From Mesorhizobium sp. CU3 (GTDB lineage: Bacteria; Pseudomonadota; Alphaproteobacteria; Rhizobiales; Rhizobiaceae), in the NCBI RefSeq assembly GCF_006442965.1, contig NZ_VFWX01000002.1, positions 62,001 to 126,000 of the forward strand: 64,000 bases of DNA. The letters are read 5' to 3'. Positions 49,243 through 57,375 of this stretch are shown here, piece after piece. Made by a program: the position numbers and the translations under genes. The stretch's first letter is position 1; each line of letters opens with the position of its first letter. A model generated the notes under the pieces. The model was not told the DNA's origin. It searched no databases and saw nothing but the letters and a program-made list of their open reading frames with translations.

Positions 49243-50855
49243 GCTTCCACCGCCCTGCCCTTGAGCGCGAACAGGCCGCGCGGGCGTTTCTGGATGAACA
49301 GGATGATCAGCACCAGCACGACGATCTTGCCGAGCACGGCGCCGGCATAGGGCTCGAGGAACTTGTTGACGATGCCGAGCGAGAAGGCGCCGACCAGCGT
49401 GCCCCAAAGATTGCCGACGCCGCCGAACACGACGACCATGAAACTGTCGATGATGTAGCCGCGGCCGAGATTGGGCGAGACGTTGTCGATCTGGCTGAGC
49501 GCCACGCCGGCGATGCCCGCGATGCCCGAGCCAAGCGCGAAGGTCAGCGCATCGACCCAGGGCGTCTTGATGCCCATGGAGGCGGCCATGCGCCGGTTGG
49601 CGGTGACGGCGCGCATCTGCAGCCCCCAGGACGTGCGCTTCATCACGTAAAGCAGCACGCCGAACACCAGTAGCGCAAAGACCAGGATCCACAGCCGGTT
49701 CCAGGTGATGGCGAGCTGGCCGACATCGAAGGAGCCGGACATCCAGGACGGGTTGCCGACCTCCTGGTTGGTCGGCCCGAAGATGGTGCGCACCGCCTGC
49801 TGCAGGATCAGCGAAACGCCCCAGGTAGCCAAGAGCGTCTCCAGCGGACGGCCGTAGAGGAAGCGGATGATGCCGCGCTCGATGGCGAGACCGACCAGCG
49901 CGGCAACCAGGAAGGCCAGCGGCAGCGCGATGACCAGCGACCAGTCGAACAGGCCGGGGAACGAGGTGCGGATCACCTGCTGGACGACGAAGGTGGTATA
50001 GGCGCCGAGCATCACCATCTCGCCATGCGCCATGTTGATGACGCCCATGACGCCGAAGGTGATGGCAAGCCCGATCGCGGCGAGCAGCAGCACCGAACCC
50101 AACGAAATGCCGTACCAGATGTTCTGGCCGGCATCCCATAGCGCCAGCGTCGAATTGATAGCGCGGATCGCGGCCGTCGCGGCATCCTTGACCGCACCCT
50201 GCGAACTCGCCTCGACCGAGGTGAGCAACGACAGCGCTTCACGGTCGCCGCGCGCCGCGATGACCGAGACCGCCGCAAGCTTGTCGGCCTCCGGCTTGTC
50301 GGAAACGAGGATCGAGGCCGCCCGCGCCTGTTCGAACAGCGTCTTCACCGCTGGATCGGTCTCGGCGGCGATCGCAGCATCGAGCGGCTCGATATTCGCC
50401 GCATCGGGTGTCTTGAACATCGTCGTCGCCGCAGCAAGGCGCACGCTCGCGTCCTTGGCGCGCAAGGTCAACGTGCCGAGCGCGTCGCGGATGGTGCGGC
50501 GCAGGCCGTTGTTGACCTTGATCTTGGTGAGGTCGGTCTTGGCGGCATCGGCCACCTTGTCGCCGCTCAGCGGATCGAGCAATTCGATTGTGTCGCCGGC
50601 TTCTTTGCCCGCAAATACCTGGGAGTCCGCCTTGCGGACGTAGAGATTGCCGTCGGCCAAGGCGGAAAGCGGACGCTCGACGGCGGGATCGCCGCTGGCG
50701 GCAAGCTCGCGCACCACGGCTTCGGTGGCCGAGAAACCGGTGGCGGCGGCGAACTTGGCGATTGCTGCCCGCAGGTCGGCCTCGGCGGCTTGCGACGGCA
50801 ACACGCTTGCCATCGTCAAAACCAGCATCAGACCAATTGCACGCAGCATCATCAT
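49239..50855 (-). CDS. urtB: Urea ABC transporter permease UrtB
   Basis: The protein has 538 residues. A signal peptide (about 1-24, ending SQAA) and a soluble periplasmic extension of about 210 residues precede the LivH-type membrane domain, an arrangement specific to UrtB. The membrane part includes GVMGVINMAHGEMVMLGAY (about 266-284) and SGIAGIAGVALSQIDNVSP. The extension has repeated helical Ala/Asp-rich units. The start could be any of three adjacent ATGs at 50855-50849. It lies 115 bp after urtA. Confidence 0.94.
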   Translation of the reverse strand: MMMLRAIGLMLVLTMASVLPSQAAEADLRAAIAKFAAATGFSATEAVVRELAASGDPAVERPLSALADGNLYVRKADSQVFAGKEAGDTIELLDPLSGDKVADAAKTDLTKIKVNNGLRRTIRDALGTLTLRAKDASVRLAAATTMFKTPDAANIEPLDAAIAAETDPAVKTLFEQARAASILVSDKPEADKLAAVSVIAARGDREALSLLTSVEASSQGAVKDAATAAIRAINSTLALWDAGQNIWYGISLGSVLLLAAIGLAITFGVMGVINMAHGEMVMLGAYTTFVVQQVIRTSFPGLFDWSLVIALPLAFLVAALVGLAIERGIIRFLYGRPLETLLATWGVSLILQQAVRTIFGPTNQEVGNPSWMSGSFDVGQLAITWNRLWILVFALLVFGVLLYVMKRTSWGLQMRAVTANRRMAASMGIKTPWVDALTFALGSGIAGIAGVALSQIDNVSPNLGRGYIIDSFMVVVFGGVGNLWGTLVGAFSLGIVNKFLEPYAGAVLGKIVVLVLIILFIQKRPRGLFALKGRAVEA

Positions 50856-50970
50856 GGTTTTCAGGCAATTTTCCTGGCTTCGAGGATCTTGCCCGGGCGG
50901 GCCGGGAAACCCGCCCGGGTAGCGGTCTCAGGGTCGCGAGGCCATTACGCGACCCATAGACTTGGGAGGA

Positions 50971-52281
50971 TCAGTTCGTGCCCTTGCCGCCGCACTTGCC
51001 GGTCTTGACGTTGAAGTTGCCGCAGCTCAGCGGCGCGCGCCAATCGGAGATCAGGTCCTTGGAGTCCGGCAGGTAATCCGACCATTCGTCGCCCATCACC
51101 AGACCGGGCGTCTGCGAGACGGTCTCGAACTGGCCGTCGGCCTGGATTTCGCCGATCAGCACCGGCTTGGTGATGTGGTGGTTCGGCATCATCGTCGAAT
51201 AGCCGCCGGTGAGGTTCGGCACGGAGACGCCGACCATGGCGTCGATAACCTTGTCCGGATCGGTGGTGCCGGCCTTCTCGACCGCCTTCACCCACATGTT
51301 GAAGCCGATGTAATGGGCTTCCATCGGGTCGTTGGTGGTGCGCTTGTCGTTCTTGATGAACTTGTGCCAGTCGTCGATGAACTTCTTGTTCTCGGGGGTG
51401 TCGACGCTTTCGAAGTAGTTCCAGGCGGCGAGGTGGCCGACCAGCGGCGCGGTATCGAGACCGGCCAGTTCTTCCTCGCCGACCGAGAAGGCCATCACCG
51501 GAATATCCTCGGCCTTGATGCCCTGGTTGCCGAGCTCCTTGTAGAACGGCACGTTGGCATCGCCGTTGACGGTCGAGACGACAGCCGTCTTCTTGCCGGC
51601 CGAGCCGAACTTCTTGATCGCCGAGACCTCGGTCTGCCAGTCGGAGAAGCCGAACGGCGTGTAGTTGACCATGATGTCCTCAGCCGGCACGCCCTTGGCC
51701 TTCAGATAGGCTTCGAGGATCTTGTTGGTGGTGCGCGGATAGACGTAGTCGGTGCCTTCCAGCACCCAGCGCTTCACCGAGCCGCCATCGGCGCTCATCA
51801 GATAGTCGACGGCCGGGATGGCCTGCTGGTTCGGGGCAGCGCCGGTGTAGAAGACGTTGCGCTCGCTCTCCTCGCCCTCATACTGGACCGGATAGAACAG
51901 GATGTTGTCGAGTTCCGAGAACACCGGCAGCACCGACTTGCGCGACACCGAGGTCCAGCAGCCGAACACCGCCGCGACCTTGTCCTTGGAGATCAGCTCA
52001 CGCGCCTTTTCGGCGAAGAGCGGCCAGTTGGACGCCGGATCGACGACCACCGCTTCGAGTTTCTTGCCGAGCAGGCCGCCCTTGGCATTCTGCTGCTCGA
52101 TTAGCATCAGCATGACGTCCTTCAGCGTCGTCTCCGAAATCGCCATGGTGCCCGACAGCGAATGGAGGATGCCGACCTTGATCGTATCGTCGGCCGCCCT
52201 GGCCGATGCCGATGCCAGCAGGCCGGCGGCGACGACGCCGGCCGACACGATCTTTGTTATTTTTGCGAAACTACCCCTCAT
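50971..52281 (-). CDS. urtA: Urea ABC transporter substrate-binding protein UrtA
   Basis: The protein has 436 residues from the ATG at 52281 (GGGAGTGTGTCTT upstream). A signal peptide of about 29 residues ends ARAA. The body matches UrtA: IKVGILHSLSGTMAISETTL (about 34-53), VFGCWTSVSRKSVLPVF (about 107-123) and NVFYTGAAPNQQAIPAVDYL. It binds urea in the periplasm at nanomolar to micromolar levels in known homologues. The CGGKGTN-like tail holds two cysteines with an earlier one that may form a disulfide. It is the first gene of urtABCDE, about 38 bp after a sigma-54 promoter. Confidence 0.96.
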   Translation of the reverse strand: MRGSFAKITKIVSAGVVAAGLLASASARAADDTIKVGILHSLSGTMAISETTLKDVMLMLIEQQNAKGGLLGKKLEAVVVDPASNWPLFAEKARELISKDKVAAVFGCWTSVSRKSVLPVFSELDNILFYPVQYEGEESERNVFYTGAAPNQQAIPAVDYLMSADGGSVKRWVLEGTDYVYPRTTNKILEAYLKAKGVPAEDIMVNYTPFGFSDWQTEVSAIKKFGSAGKKTAVVSTVNGDANVPFYKELGNQGIKAEDIPVMAFSVGEEELAGLDTAPLVGHLAAWNYFESVDTPENKKFIDDWHKFIKNDKRTTNDPMEAHYIGFNMWVKAVEKAGTTDPDKVIDAMVGVSVPNLTGGYSTMMPNHHITKPVLIGEIQADGQFETVSQTPGLVMGDEWSDYLPDSKDLISDWRAPLSCGNFNVKTGKCGGKGTN

Positions 52282-52325
52282 AAGACACACTCCCAAGCTC
52301 GTTGTTTGCATTGCAGCAATAACGG

Positions 52326-52342
52326 TGCAAGCGACGTGCCAG
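52326..52342 (-). promoter_or_regulatory. Sigma-54 (-24/-12) promoter of urtABCDE
   Basis: On the minus strand the sequence is CTGGCACGTCGCTTGCA, an exact match to the RpoN consensus TGGCAC-N5-TTGC including the flanking G and A. It lies 45 bp before the urtA start codon. The 308 bp between urtA and the divergent gene at 52589 are AT-richer and give room for an activator such as NtrC, but no clear TGCACC-N5-GGTGCA site was found. Nitrogen control is inferred. Confidence 0.8.
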
Positions 52343-52588
52343 ATGCGAAAGCGTTAATCAGAATTCTTGAATAGCGGCATGATTACAAACGGTTACTCGG
52401 TAGCCGCGAAGTTCGCCATATCTGCTGCAGCGCGGAAAGATTGAGAAAAGTTTACGCACATCTGCCTATATTTTGCCCAAATGGTAAAAATGCCCACGAT
52501 TTGACCATATGCACAAAAGCTTGTGTATCGCGACGGTTGCGATGCACGGGCAAATTGGGGCAAGGTCGCCGCCTCAACGAGCGACGCC

Positions 52589-52984
52589 ATGGCTTTCCCA
52601 AATCGCATTGTCCTGTGTTTTCTGCTTCTGTCTGCCACCGCCGGCGGCGCGCGCGCCGATTTCACCGACGGCAAGCTGCCCGACGGAACCTATCACTGCG
52701 AGGTCTACCTGCTCGGCCTGTTCCTCAACCTCGGCGACATCACCATCAAAGGCAATGTCTATAGCGGCCCGGTCACCTTCGGCACATCGGGAACCTACAA
52801 CTACCAGATGGACGCCAATGGCGAGATCAGCTGGCTGGGTCCGCTCGGCGGCTATACCAGCGGCGGCAACGCGCTCTCGATGACGCAGGCCACGCTCGAC
52901 GGCCCGGGCAGCCCGTCCTTCGACGTCATCTTCAAGCAGCAGGACGGCGCATTCACAGCCTCGACCTGCACCAAGGCCCCATAA
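52589..52984 (+). CDS. Exported protein of unknown function
   Basis: The protein has 131 residues from the ATG at 52589 with a signal peptide of about 23 residues ending ARA. The mature part is beta-rich and Gly/Thr/Tyr-rich: LPDGTYHCEVYLLGLFLNLGD, NVYSGPVTFGTSGTYNYQMD and a terminal STCTKAP, with two cysteines that could pair. No named family is recognised, though small rhizobial periplasmic proteins of this look are frequent. It is divergent from urtA. A minus-strand terminator overlaps its 3' flank. Confidence 0.7.
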   Translation: MAFPNRIVLCFLLLSATAGGARADFTDGKLPDGTYHCEVYLLGLFLNLGDITIKGNVYSGPVTFGTSGTYNYQMDANGEISWLGPLGGYTSGGNALSMTQATLDGPGSPSFDVIFKQQDGAFTASTCTKAP

Positions 52985-53018
52985 AAAAGGCGCGGAACCC
53001 TGACGGGTCCCGCGCCAG
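52981..53018 (-). terminator. Intrinsic terminator for the GMC dehydrogenase unit
   Basis: GGCGCGG(GA)CCC-GTCA-GGGTTCCGCGCC (53016 down to 52989) forms a strong stem and is followed on the minus strand by TTTTTTAT. It therefore ends minus-strand transcripts coming from the GMC gene, whose stop is at 53123. It sits at the very end of the convergent exported-protein gene. Confidence 0.8.
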
Positions 53019-53038
53019 CAGGCAGTCGGGAGGACTAA

Positions 53039-53100
53039 GCAATTCCATGAAAAGTGACGTTTTGCGTCCGGAATTGCGTCAGATAAATAGCTGGAGCGGG
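53039..53100. repeat. Dispersed palindromic repeat, family A, copy 2 (shortened)
   Basis: GCAATTCCATGAAAAGTG and GTCCGGAATTGC pair across a short loop, followed by a decayed GGAGCGGG end. It matches the left two-thirds of the copy at 27611-27705. It lies between the GMC stop and the terminator. Confidence 0.7.
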
Positions 53101-53122
53101 TCGGCGGTAACGCCGAACCGCC

Positions 53123-54694
53123 TCAGATCGTTTTGGCCGACATCTGCGCGGCGATGTAGTCCGCCTGGCGGATCGCCAGCGTCACGATCGTCAGCGTCGG
53201 ATTTTCCGCCGCACCAGTGGTGAACTGACTGCCGTCGGAGACGAACAGGTTCTTGATGTCGTGCGTCTGGCCATGCGCGTTGACGACACCGTCTTCCGCC
53301 TTCGCGCTCATCCGGTTGGTACCGAGATTGTGCGTCGAGGGATAGGGCGGCGTCGGGAAGGTCCTTGTCGCGCCCACCGCCGCATAAAGCGCCTGCCCCT
53401 GCTTGTAGGCATGGTCGCGCATCGCCTCGTCGTTTGGGTGGTCGTCGAAATGGACATCGGCGATCGGCATGCCGTGCTCGTCCTTCTCGTCCTTGTGCAG
53501 AGTGATGCGGTTCTCCTCGCGCGGCATGTCCTCTCCGACGATCCACAGGCCGGCCATGTGATCGTAATGGTCGAGCGCCGTGGTGAAGGAACGGCCCCAG
53601 CCGCCGGGATTGAGGAAAGCCGCCATGAAGGGCAGGCCGAGCGACAGCGTCTCCATCTCGTAGCCGCCGACGAAGCCGCGTGAGGGGTCGTGGCGCGCCT
53701 CGTCGCGGATGATGCCGGCCATGGTGGTGCCGCGATACATATGCACCGGCTTGTCGAAGATCGCGTAGACCGAGCCGGTGGTATGGCGCATGTAGTTCTT
53801 GCCCACCTGCCCCGACGAATTGGCGAGGCCATGCGGGAATTTGCTCGACTCCGAATTGAGCAGCAGGCGCGGGCTTTCGATCGAATTGCCGGCGACCGCG
53901 ACGATGCGGGCCTTCTGTTCCTGCAGCTTGCCGTCCTTGTCGGCATAGACGACGCCGGTCACCTTTCCGGAAGCGTCATGGTTGATCTTGATTACCATCG
54001 AGTTTGGCCGCACTTCCAGATGGCCGGTCGCCTCGCCTTTCGGGATCTCCGTGTAGAGCGTCGACCATTTCGCACCCCACTTGCAGCCCTGGAAGCAGAA
54101 GCCGGTTTGCTGGCAGGAATTGCGGTCGTCGCGCTCGACCGAATTGATGGCCATGTTGCCGGTGTGGCATTCCTTGTAGCCGAGCTTGTCGGCGCCGGCC
54201 TTGAGCACCTTGAAATTGTTGTTGCCAGGTAGCCTTGGCCAGTTGTTGGTGCCGGTCACGCCCATCTTGGCTTCCGCCTTGGCGTAGTAAGGCTCCATTT
54301 CGGCCAGCGTCACCGGCCAGTCGAGCAGGTTCGCGCCCTTGACCTTGCCGTAGGTCGTGGCCGTCTTGAATTCATGCTCCTGGAAGCGCAGCGAAGCGCC
54401 GGCCCAGTGCGTCGTCGAGCCGCCGACCGATTTCACGATCCAGGCCGGCAGGTTCGGGAAATCCTTGGCCACCCGCCACTCGCCCGATGTGGTGCGTTTG
54501 TCCTTCCAGGCGAGCTGAGCGAAGGAATCCCACTCGTCGTTGATGAAATCCTCGTATTCGTGGCGGGCGCCCGCCTCGAGAATGACGACGTCGATGCCTT
54601 TCTGCGCCAGTTCGTTGCCGAGCGTGCCGCCGCCGGCGCCCGAGCCGATGATGACGACCACGCCATCGTTCTTGAGATCAAATTGTGCTGCCAT
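53123..54694 (-). CDS. GMC-family oxidoreductase, large subunit type
   Basis: The protein has 523 residues. The FAD motif VIIGSGAGGGTLGNELAQ (about 14-31) and a second GMC segment around VGGSTTHWAGASLRFQ (about 90-105) are present. The C-terminal NLGTNRMSAKAEDGVVNAHG and SDGSQFTTGAAENPTLTI carry the catalytic-base region (His/Asn). GMC enzymes with a separate subunit 3 oxidise sugars or alcohols at the membrane and pass electrons to a cytochrome c. No cytochrome gene is adjacent. The subunit 3 gene lies directly upstream, 106 bp away, with a repeat element between. Confidence 0.92.
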   Translation of the reverse strand: MAAQFDLKNDGVVVIIGSGAGGGTLGNELAQKGIDVVILEAGARHEYEDFINDEWDSFAQLAWKDKRTTSGEWRVAKDFPNLPAWIVKSVGGSTTHWAGASLRFQEHEFKTATTYGKVKGANLLDWPVTLAEMEPYYAKAEAKMGVTGTNNWPRLPGNNNFKVLKAGADKLGYKECHTGNMAINSVERDDRNSCQQTGFCFQGCKWGAKWSTLYTEIPKGEATGHLEVRPNSMVIKINHDASGKVTGVVYADKDGKLQEQKARIVAVAGNSIESPRLLLNSESSKFPHGLANSSGQVGKNYMRHTTGSVYAIFDKPVHMYRGTTMAGIIRDEARHDPSRGFVGGYEMETLSLGLPFMAAFLNPGGWGRSFTTALDHYDHMAGLWIVGEDMPREENRITLHKDEKDEHGMPIADVHFDDHPNDEAMRDHAYKQGQALYAAVGATRTFPTPPYPSTHNLGTNRMSAKAEDGVVNAHGQTHDIKNLFVSDGSQFTTGAAENPTLTIVTLAIRQADYIAAQMSAKTI

Positions 54695-54731
54695 GGTTTC
54701 CTCCCATGAGATCGGTCAAAAAGCGGTTCAG

Positions 54732-54800
54732 GAGCAATTCCAGGAAAAGTGCGTAGCGGTTTCCGTCCGGAATTGCGTGAAAACAAAGACTTAGAACGGC
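54732..54800. repeat. Dispersed palindromic repeat, family A, copy 3
   Basis: GAGCAATTCCAGGAAAAGTG pairs with TTTCCGTCCGGAATTGC, and GAACGGCTC closes the right side. It lies in the 106-bp gap between the subunit 3 and GMC genes and its right end meets the subunit 3 stop codon (54801-54803). Confidence 0.75.
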
Positions 54801-55349
54801 TCAGAGCCACTCGATGTCGTTGAAGCCGCGCGCGATGTAGCCGCCCTTGGAGTAGGACTCGCCCTCGTAACCGAAGATCGGCCATACCTCCTTCTGGTTG
54901 TAGAGGCTGACGACGAGCCCGCCACGCACCGCCTGGAAGAACGGCGTCTTCTCGATCGCGGTGAGCAGCGCGACCCGCTGCTCTTCCCAGCCGAGCCCGC
55001 GATAGCCGCTGGTGCCGGCCTTCTTGTCTAACTCGGCGATGCCCTTCTCGATCAGTTCCTTGTGCGCAGGATCCTTGGCGGCCATCTCGTCATGGCCCTT
55101 GACGGCAATGGCGTAATATTTGTCCGGCACCTGATCGTGCGGATAGATGTCGCGCGCCACCTGGATCAGCGTCGCCATCGTCTCCGGCTTCAACGCCGAG
55201 GTTTCGAGACCCCAGGCATGTTCGGGACTGATGATGGCGCTACCGGAGATGATGAGCAGCGCGCCCGCACCGCCGCGCTTGAGAAGCTCGCGGCGTGAAA
55301 GCCCAACCTTCTTCTCGTAGGTCGGCTTCTTCTCGTAGACTGTGACCAT
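54801..55349 (-). CDS. Gluconate 2-dehydrogenase subunit 3-type protein
   Basis: The protein has 182 residues from the ATG at 55349 (GGGAGGAAACA upstream). A twin-arginine signal (SRRELLKRGGAGALLIISG, about 17-35) exports the folded complex. The body has TLIQVARDIYPHDQVPDKYY and GWEEQRVALLTAIE, then KEVWPIFGYEGES, typical of the small subunit of sugar/alcohol GMC dehydrogenases. It supplies the Tat signal and stabilises the GMC subunit encoded downstream. Both were probably cotranscribed before insertion of the repeat. Confidence 0.9.
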   Translation of the reverse strand: MVTVYEKKPTYEKKVGLSRRELLKRGGAGALLIISGSAIISPEHAWGLETSALKPETMATLIQVARDIYPHDQVPDKYYAIAVKGHDEMAAKDPAHKELIEKGIAELDKKAGTSGYRGLGWEEQRVALLTAIEKTPFFQAVRGGLVVSLYNQKEVWPIFGYEGESYSKGGYIARGFNDIEWL

Positions 55350-55423
55350 TGTTTCCTCCCTGCTTGCTGTTCGCATCCGAAGATGCCGTTGCTGGCGCCG
55401 CGCCTTTGCACGGCAGATATCCC

Positions 55424-55819
55424 CTATTGGAAGCGCCCCCCTCGCTGCAGGACCTCGATCTTGTAGCCGTCGGGATCCTCGATGAAGAAGAAGCGGGCGA
55501 TCATCGCGCCGTCATGGTTGAACTCGACGATCTTCTTCGGGTTGAGCCCGAGCGCGCCGATCCGGTCGTGCTCAGCGTCGAGATCGGTGACCGAGACCGC
55601 GAGATGGCCGTATCCGTCGCCGAGCACATAAGGCTCGGTGCGCCCCTTGTTCACGGTTAGCTCGAGCTCGAAGGCTGAGTCCGCATTGCTGAGATAGACG
55701 AGCGTGAAGGTCTCGAAATCGAGCCGTTGCGCAACCTTCAGGCTGAAGGCGTTGCCGTAGAAGTCGACGGAGCGCGCCTCGTCGAGAACCCTGATCATGG
55801 AATGGATCGTCTTCGCCAA
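55424..55819 (-). CDS. VOC-family protein (glyoxalase I-like)
   Basis: The protein has 131 residues if the TTG at 55819 is used; GGAG lies six bases before it and the homologous N-terminus AKTIHSMIRVLDEARSV begins there. It resembles glyoxalase I: VDFYGNAFSLKVAQRLDFE, FELELTVNKGRTEPY, YGHLAVSVTDLDAEHDR and the final IEDPDGYKIEVLQ. Candidate metal ligands H5, E58-region, H81-region and E127-region are in family positions. It is divergent from the ribbon-helix-helix gene. Confidence 0.85.
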   Translation of the reverse strand: MAKTIHSMIRVLDEARSVDFYGNAFSLKVAQRLDFETFTLVYLSNADSAFELELTVNKGRTEPYVLGDGYGHLAVSVTDLDAEHDRIGALGLNPKKIVEFNHDGAMIARFFFIEDPDGYKIEVLQRGGRFQ

Positions 55820-55938
55820 ATCGGACTCCAAGAGCTTTCCCGTGCTTCGGAGAGGATTATGAGCGCCGGCGAAAAAAGGTGGTGGCAGCCGATTACCACG
55901 CATGCGGCTTGAAAATCGGTAGTGTCGCCGCAATTCTA

Positions 55939-55986
55939 ATGCATGTCGCCCAAAAGTGACCTCGGTTTTGGGAGACCGACATGCAT
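55939..55986. repeat. Palindromic dispersed repeat, family B, copy 2
   Basis: ATGCATGTCG and CGACATGCAT enclose CCCAAAAGTG and CGGTTTTGGG. It is the second copy of the element at 27052-27100, here in a non-coding gap. It is followed after 14 bp by another palindrome at 56001-56040. Confidence 0.8.
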
Positions 55987-56000
55987 AAAACCAAGGACTT

Positions 56001-56040
56001 AAAGCGCGTCGCCTGAATCCGTTTCAACGCGACGCGCTTT
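56001..56040. repeat. Palindrome AAAGCGCGTCGC / GCGACGCGCTTT
   Basis: A perfect 12-bp inverted repeat with a 16-base loop directly follows the family B element. The pair is probably one composite mobile-type repeat unit, of which copy 1 of family B keeps only the left half. Confidence 0.7.
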
Positions 56041-56180
56041 AGGAATGCCAACGACCTAAGGACGAAAGTCTGATTGCCGTTGTCGGCTCTCGGGCCGAAG
56101 ATCACCCATGCAGGCAGTGTTCAAAAAGGCGGCAGCCGACCCAATCGGCGCCCAAAACCAACAAGAACGGGAGGTTAGCG

Positions 56181-56486
56181 ATGTGCAGAGTCTTTGCCGG
56201 GCAGGATCCGGAAGGCTACAGGCAGATCAATCGGTCGATCCGCATCGACGGGCATTCGACCAGCATCCAGTTGGAGGCGACGTTCTGGGGCCTTCTCGAC
56301 GAGATCGCCGAGAGCCAGGGACTGACGACACCCAAATTCATCTCGAAGCTTTATGACGAGGCGATCGAGATCAACGGCCAGATCCCGAACTTCGCTTCCA
56401 TGCTGCGCACCACCTGCGCGCTCTATCTGCGCGGGCATCGACCCAGTGTCGAGGAGCAGGCAGCGATGAAACGGGAAGCCGCCTGA
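56181..56486 (+). CDS. Ribbon-helix-helix protein (RHH_4 type)
   Basis: The protein has 101 residues. The ribbon-helix-helix region reads NRSIRIDGHSTSIQLEATFWGLLDE (about 17-41) and SQGLTTPKFISKLYDEA (about 45-61), the RHH_4 pattern of small alphaproteobacterial DNA-binding proteins. It could be a stand-alone regulator. Its target is unknown and no partner toxin is adjacent. GGGAGGTTAGCG lies before the ATG. Confidence 0.85.
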   Translation: MCRVFAGQDPEGYRQINRSIRIDGHSTSIQLEATFWGLLDEIAESQGLTTPKFISKLYDEAIEINGQIPNFASMLRTTCALYLRGHRPSVEEQAAMKREAA

Positions 56487-56487
56487 A

Positions 56488-57195
56488 CTAGCTTTCCGCC
56501 GCGACTTCCAGCGCCAGTCGGGTCATGTCGCCGAAAAGCGCCTGGCGCTCCGAATAGTCGGTCAGCTCGCCGGTGGCGATATGATCGACCACGGTGAGCA
56601 GCGAGAGCGCCCGCGCGCCGAATTGGGCCGCAATCCGATAGAGCGCGCTGGTCTCCATATCGACGGCCAGCGCGCCGAGCGCTATCGGCTCGTCAAAGCG
56701 GGCGCGGCCGTCGGGATGATAGAAAATGTCGCTGCAGATCGTCAGCCCTGCGCTGCAGTCGATGCCGAGATCGGCCGCCCGCCGCAACGCCAGCGCATGA
56801 AGCGCCGGATCCGGCCCGACCGGCTGGTAGAGCCCGAAGACTTGCCCGCTTGTTGCGCTCTCCGCGCGCACGGCGCTGGAAATGACGGTGCTGCGCAGCG
56901 CGACTGTCTCGGACAGCCCGCCGCATGTGCCGGTGCGGATCAGCGTCTTCACGCCGTAAAAGTCCAGCAATTCAAAAGCATAGATCAGGAAGGACGAGAC
57001 GCCGATGCCGGTGGCGTGGATGCTGACCGGCTTGCCGCGGAAAGAACCGGTGAAGCCAAGTGCGCCGCGGCGGCGGTTGACGCAGCGTGGGTTGTCCAGA
57101 AAAGTTTCCGCCATCCATTGTGCGCGCTCGGGATCGCCCGGCAGCAGCACCGTTTCGGCATAGTCCCCCCGGCCCGCCTCGATATGCGGCGTCAC
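56488..57195 (-). CDS. Purine nucleoside phosphorylase, DeoD type
   Basis: The protein has 235 residues, a normal PNP-I length. It splits purine nucleosides with phosphate to free base and ribose-1-phosphate. Motifs: VLLPGDPERAQWMAETFL (about 17-34), IRTGTCGGLSE for phosphate (about 86-96), VDMETSALYRIA for ribose (about 178-189) and TVVDHI where the catalytic Asp sits. The LGFTGSFRGKPVSIHATGIG segment is also typical. It could instead act on uridine-like substrates; DeoD is favoured. It converges with the ribbon-helix-helix gene, one base apart. Confidence 0.88.
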   Translation of the reverse strand: MTPHIEAGRGDYAETVLLPGDPERAQWMAETFLDNPRCVNRRRGALGFTGSFRGKPVSIHATGIGVSSFLIYAFELLDFYGVKTLIRTGTCGGLSETVALRSTVISSAVRAESATSGQVFGLYQPVGPDPALHALALRRAADLGIDCSAGLTICSDIFYHPDGRARFDEPIALGALAVDMETSALYRIAAQFGARALSLLTVVDHIATGELTDYSERQALFGDMTRLALEVAAES

Positions 57196-57271
57196 ACTAC
57201 CTCCTTGTCATACAACCGTACCCCACCTGCATCATGGCAGGCTTGCAGCAATCTGCAAGCGATTGCTGTTT

Positions 57272-57375
57272 TAGAGCAATTCCAGGAAAAGTATGGCGCG
57301 GTTTTCCGTCCGGAATGCGTGAAAACCAAAGAGATAGAGCGGTTCGCCGTTTCCGTGAAACGGTCAACCGCTCTA
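57272..57375. repeat. Dispersed palindromic repeat, family A, copy 4
   Basis: TAGAGCAATTCCAGGAAAAG to CCGCTCTA, with GTCCGGAATGC and GGTTCGCCGTTTCCGTGAAACGG between. The right end (57371-57375) supplies the TAG stop of cckA (57373-57375). Confidence 0.8.

Noticed and set aside
52512-52525. Dyad CACAA-AAGC-TTGTG in the urtA upstream region as an NtrC site
   Set aside because: It does not match the NtrC pattern TGCACC-N5-GGTGCA. It lies about 180 bp upstream of the sigma-54 promoter and could be an unrelated dyad.
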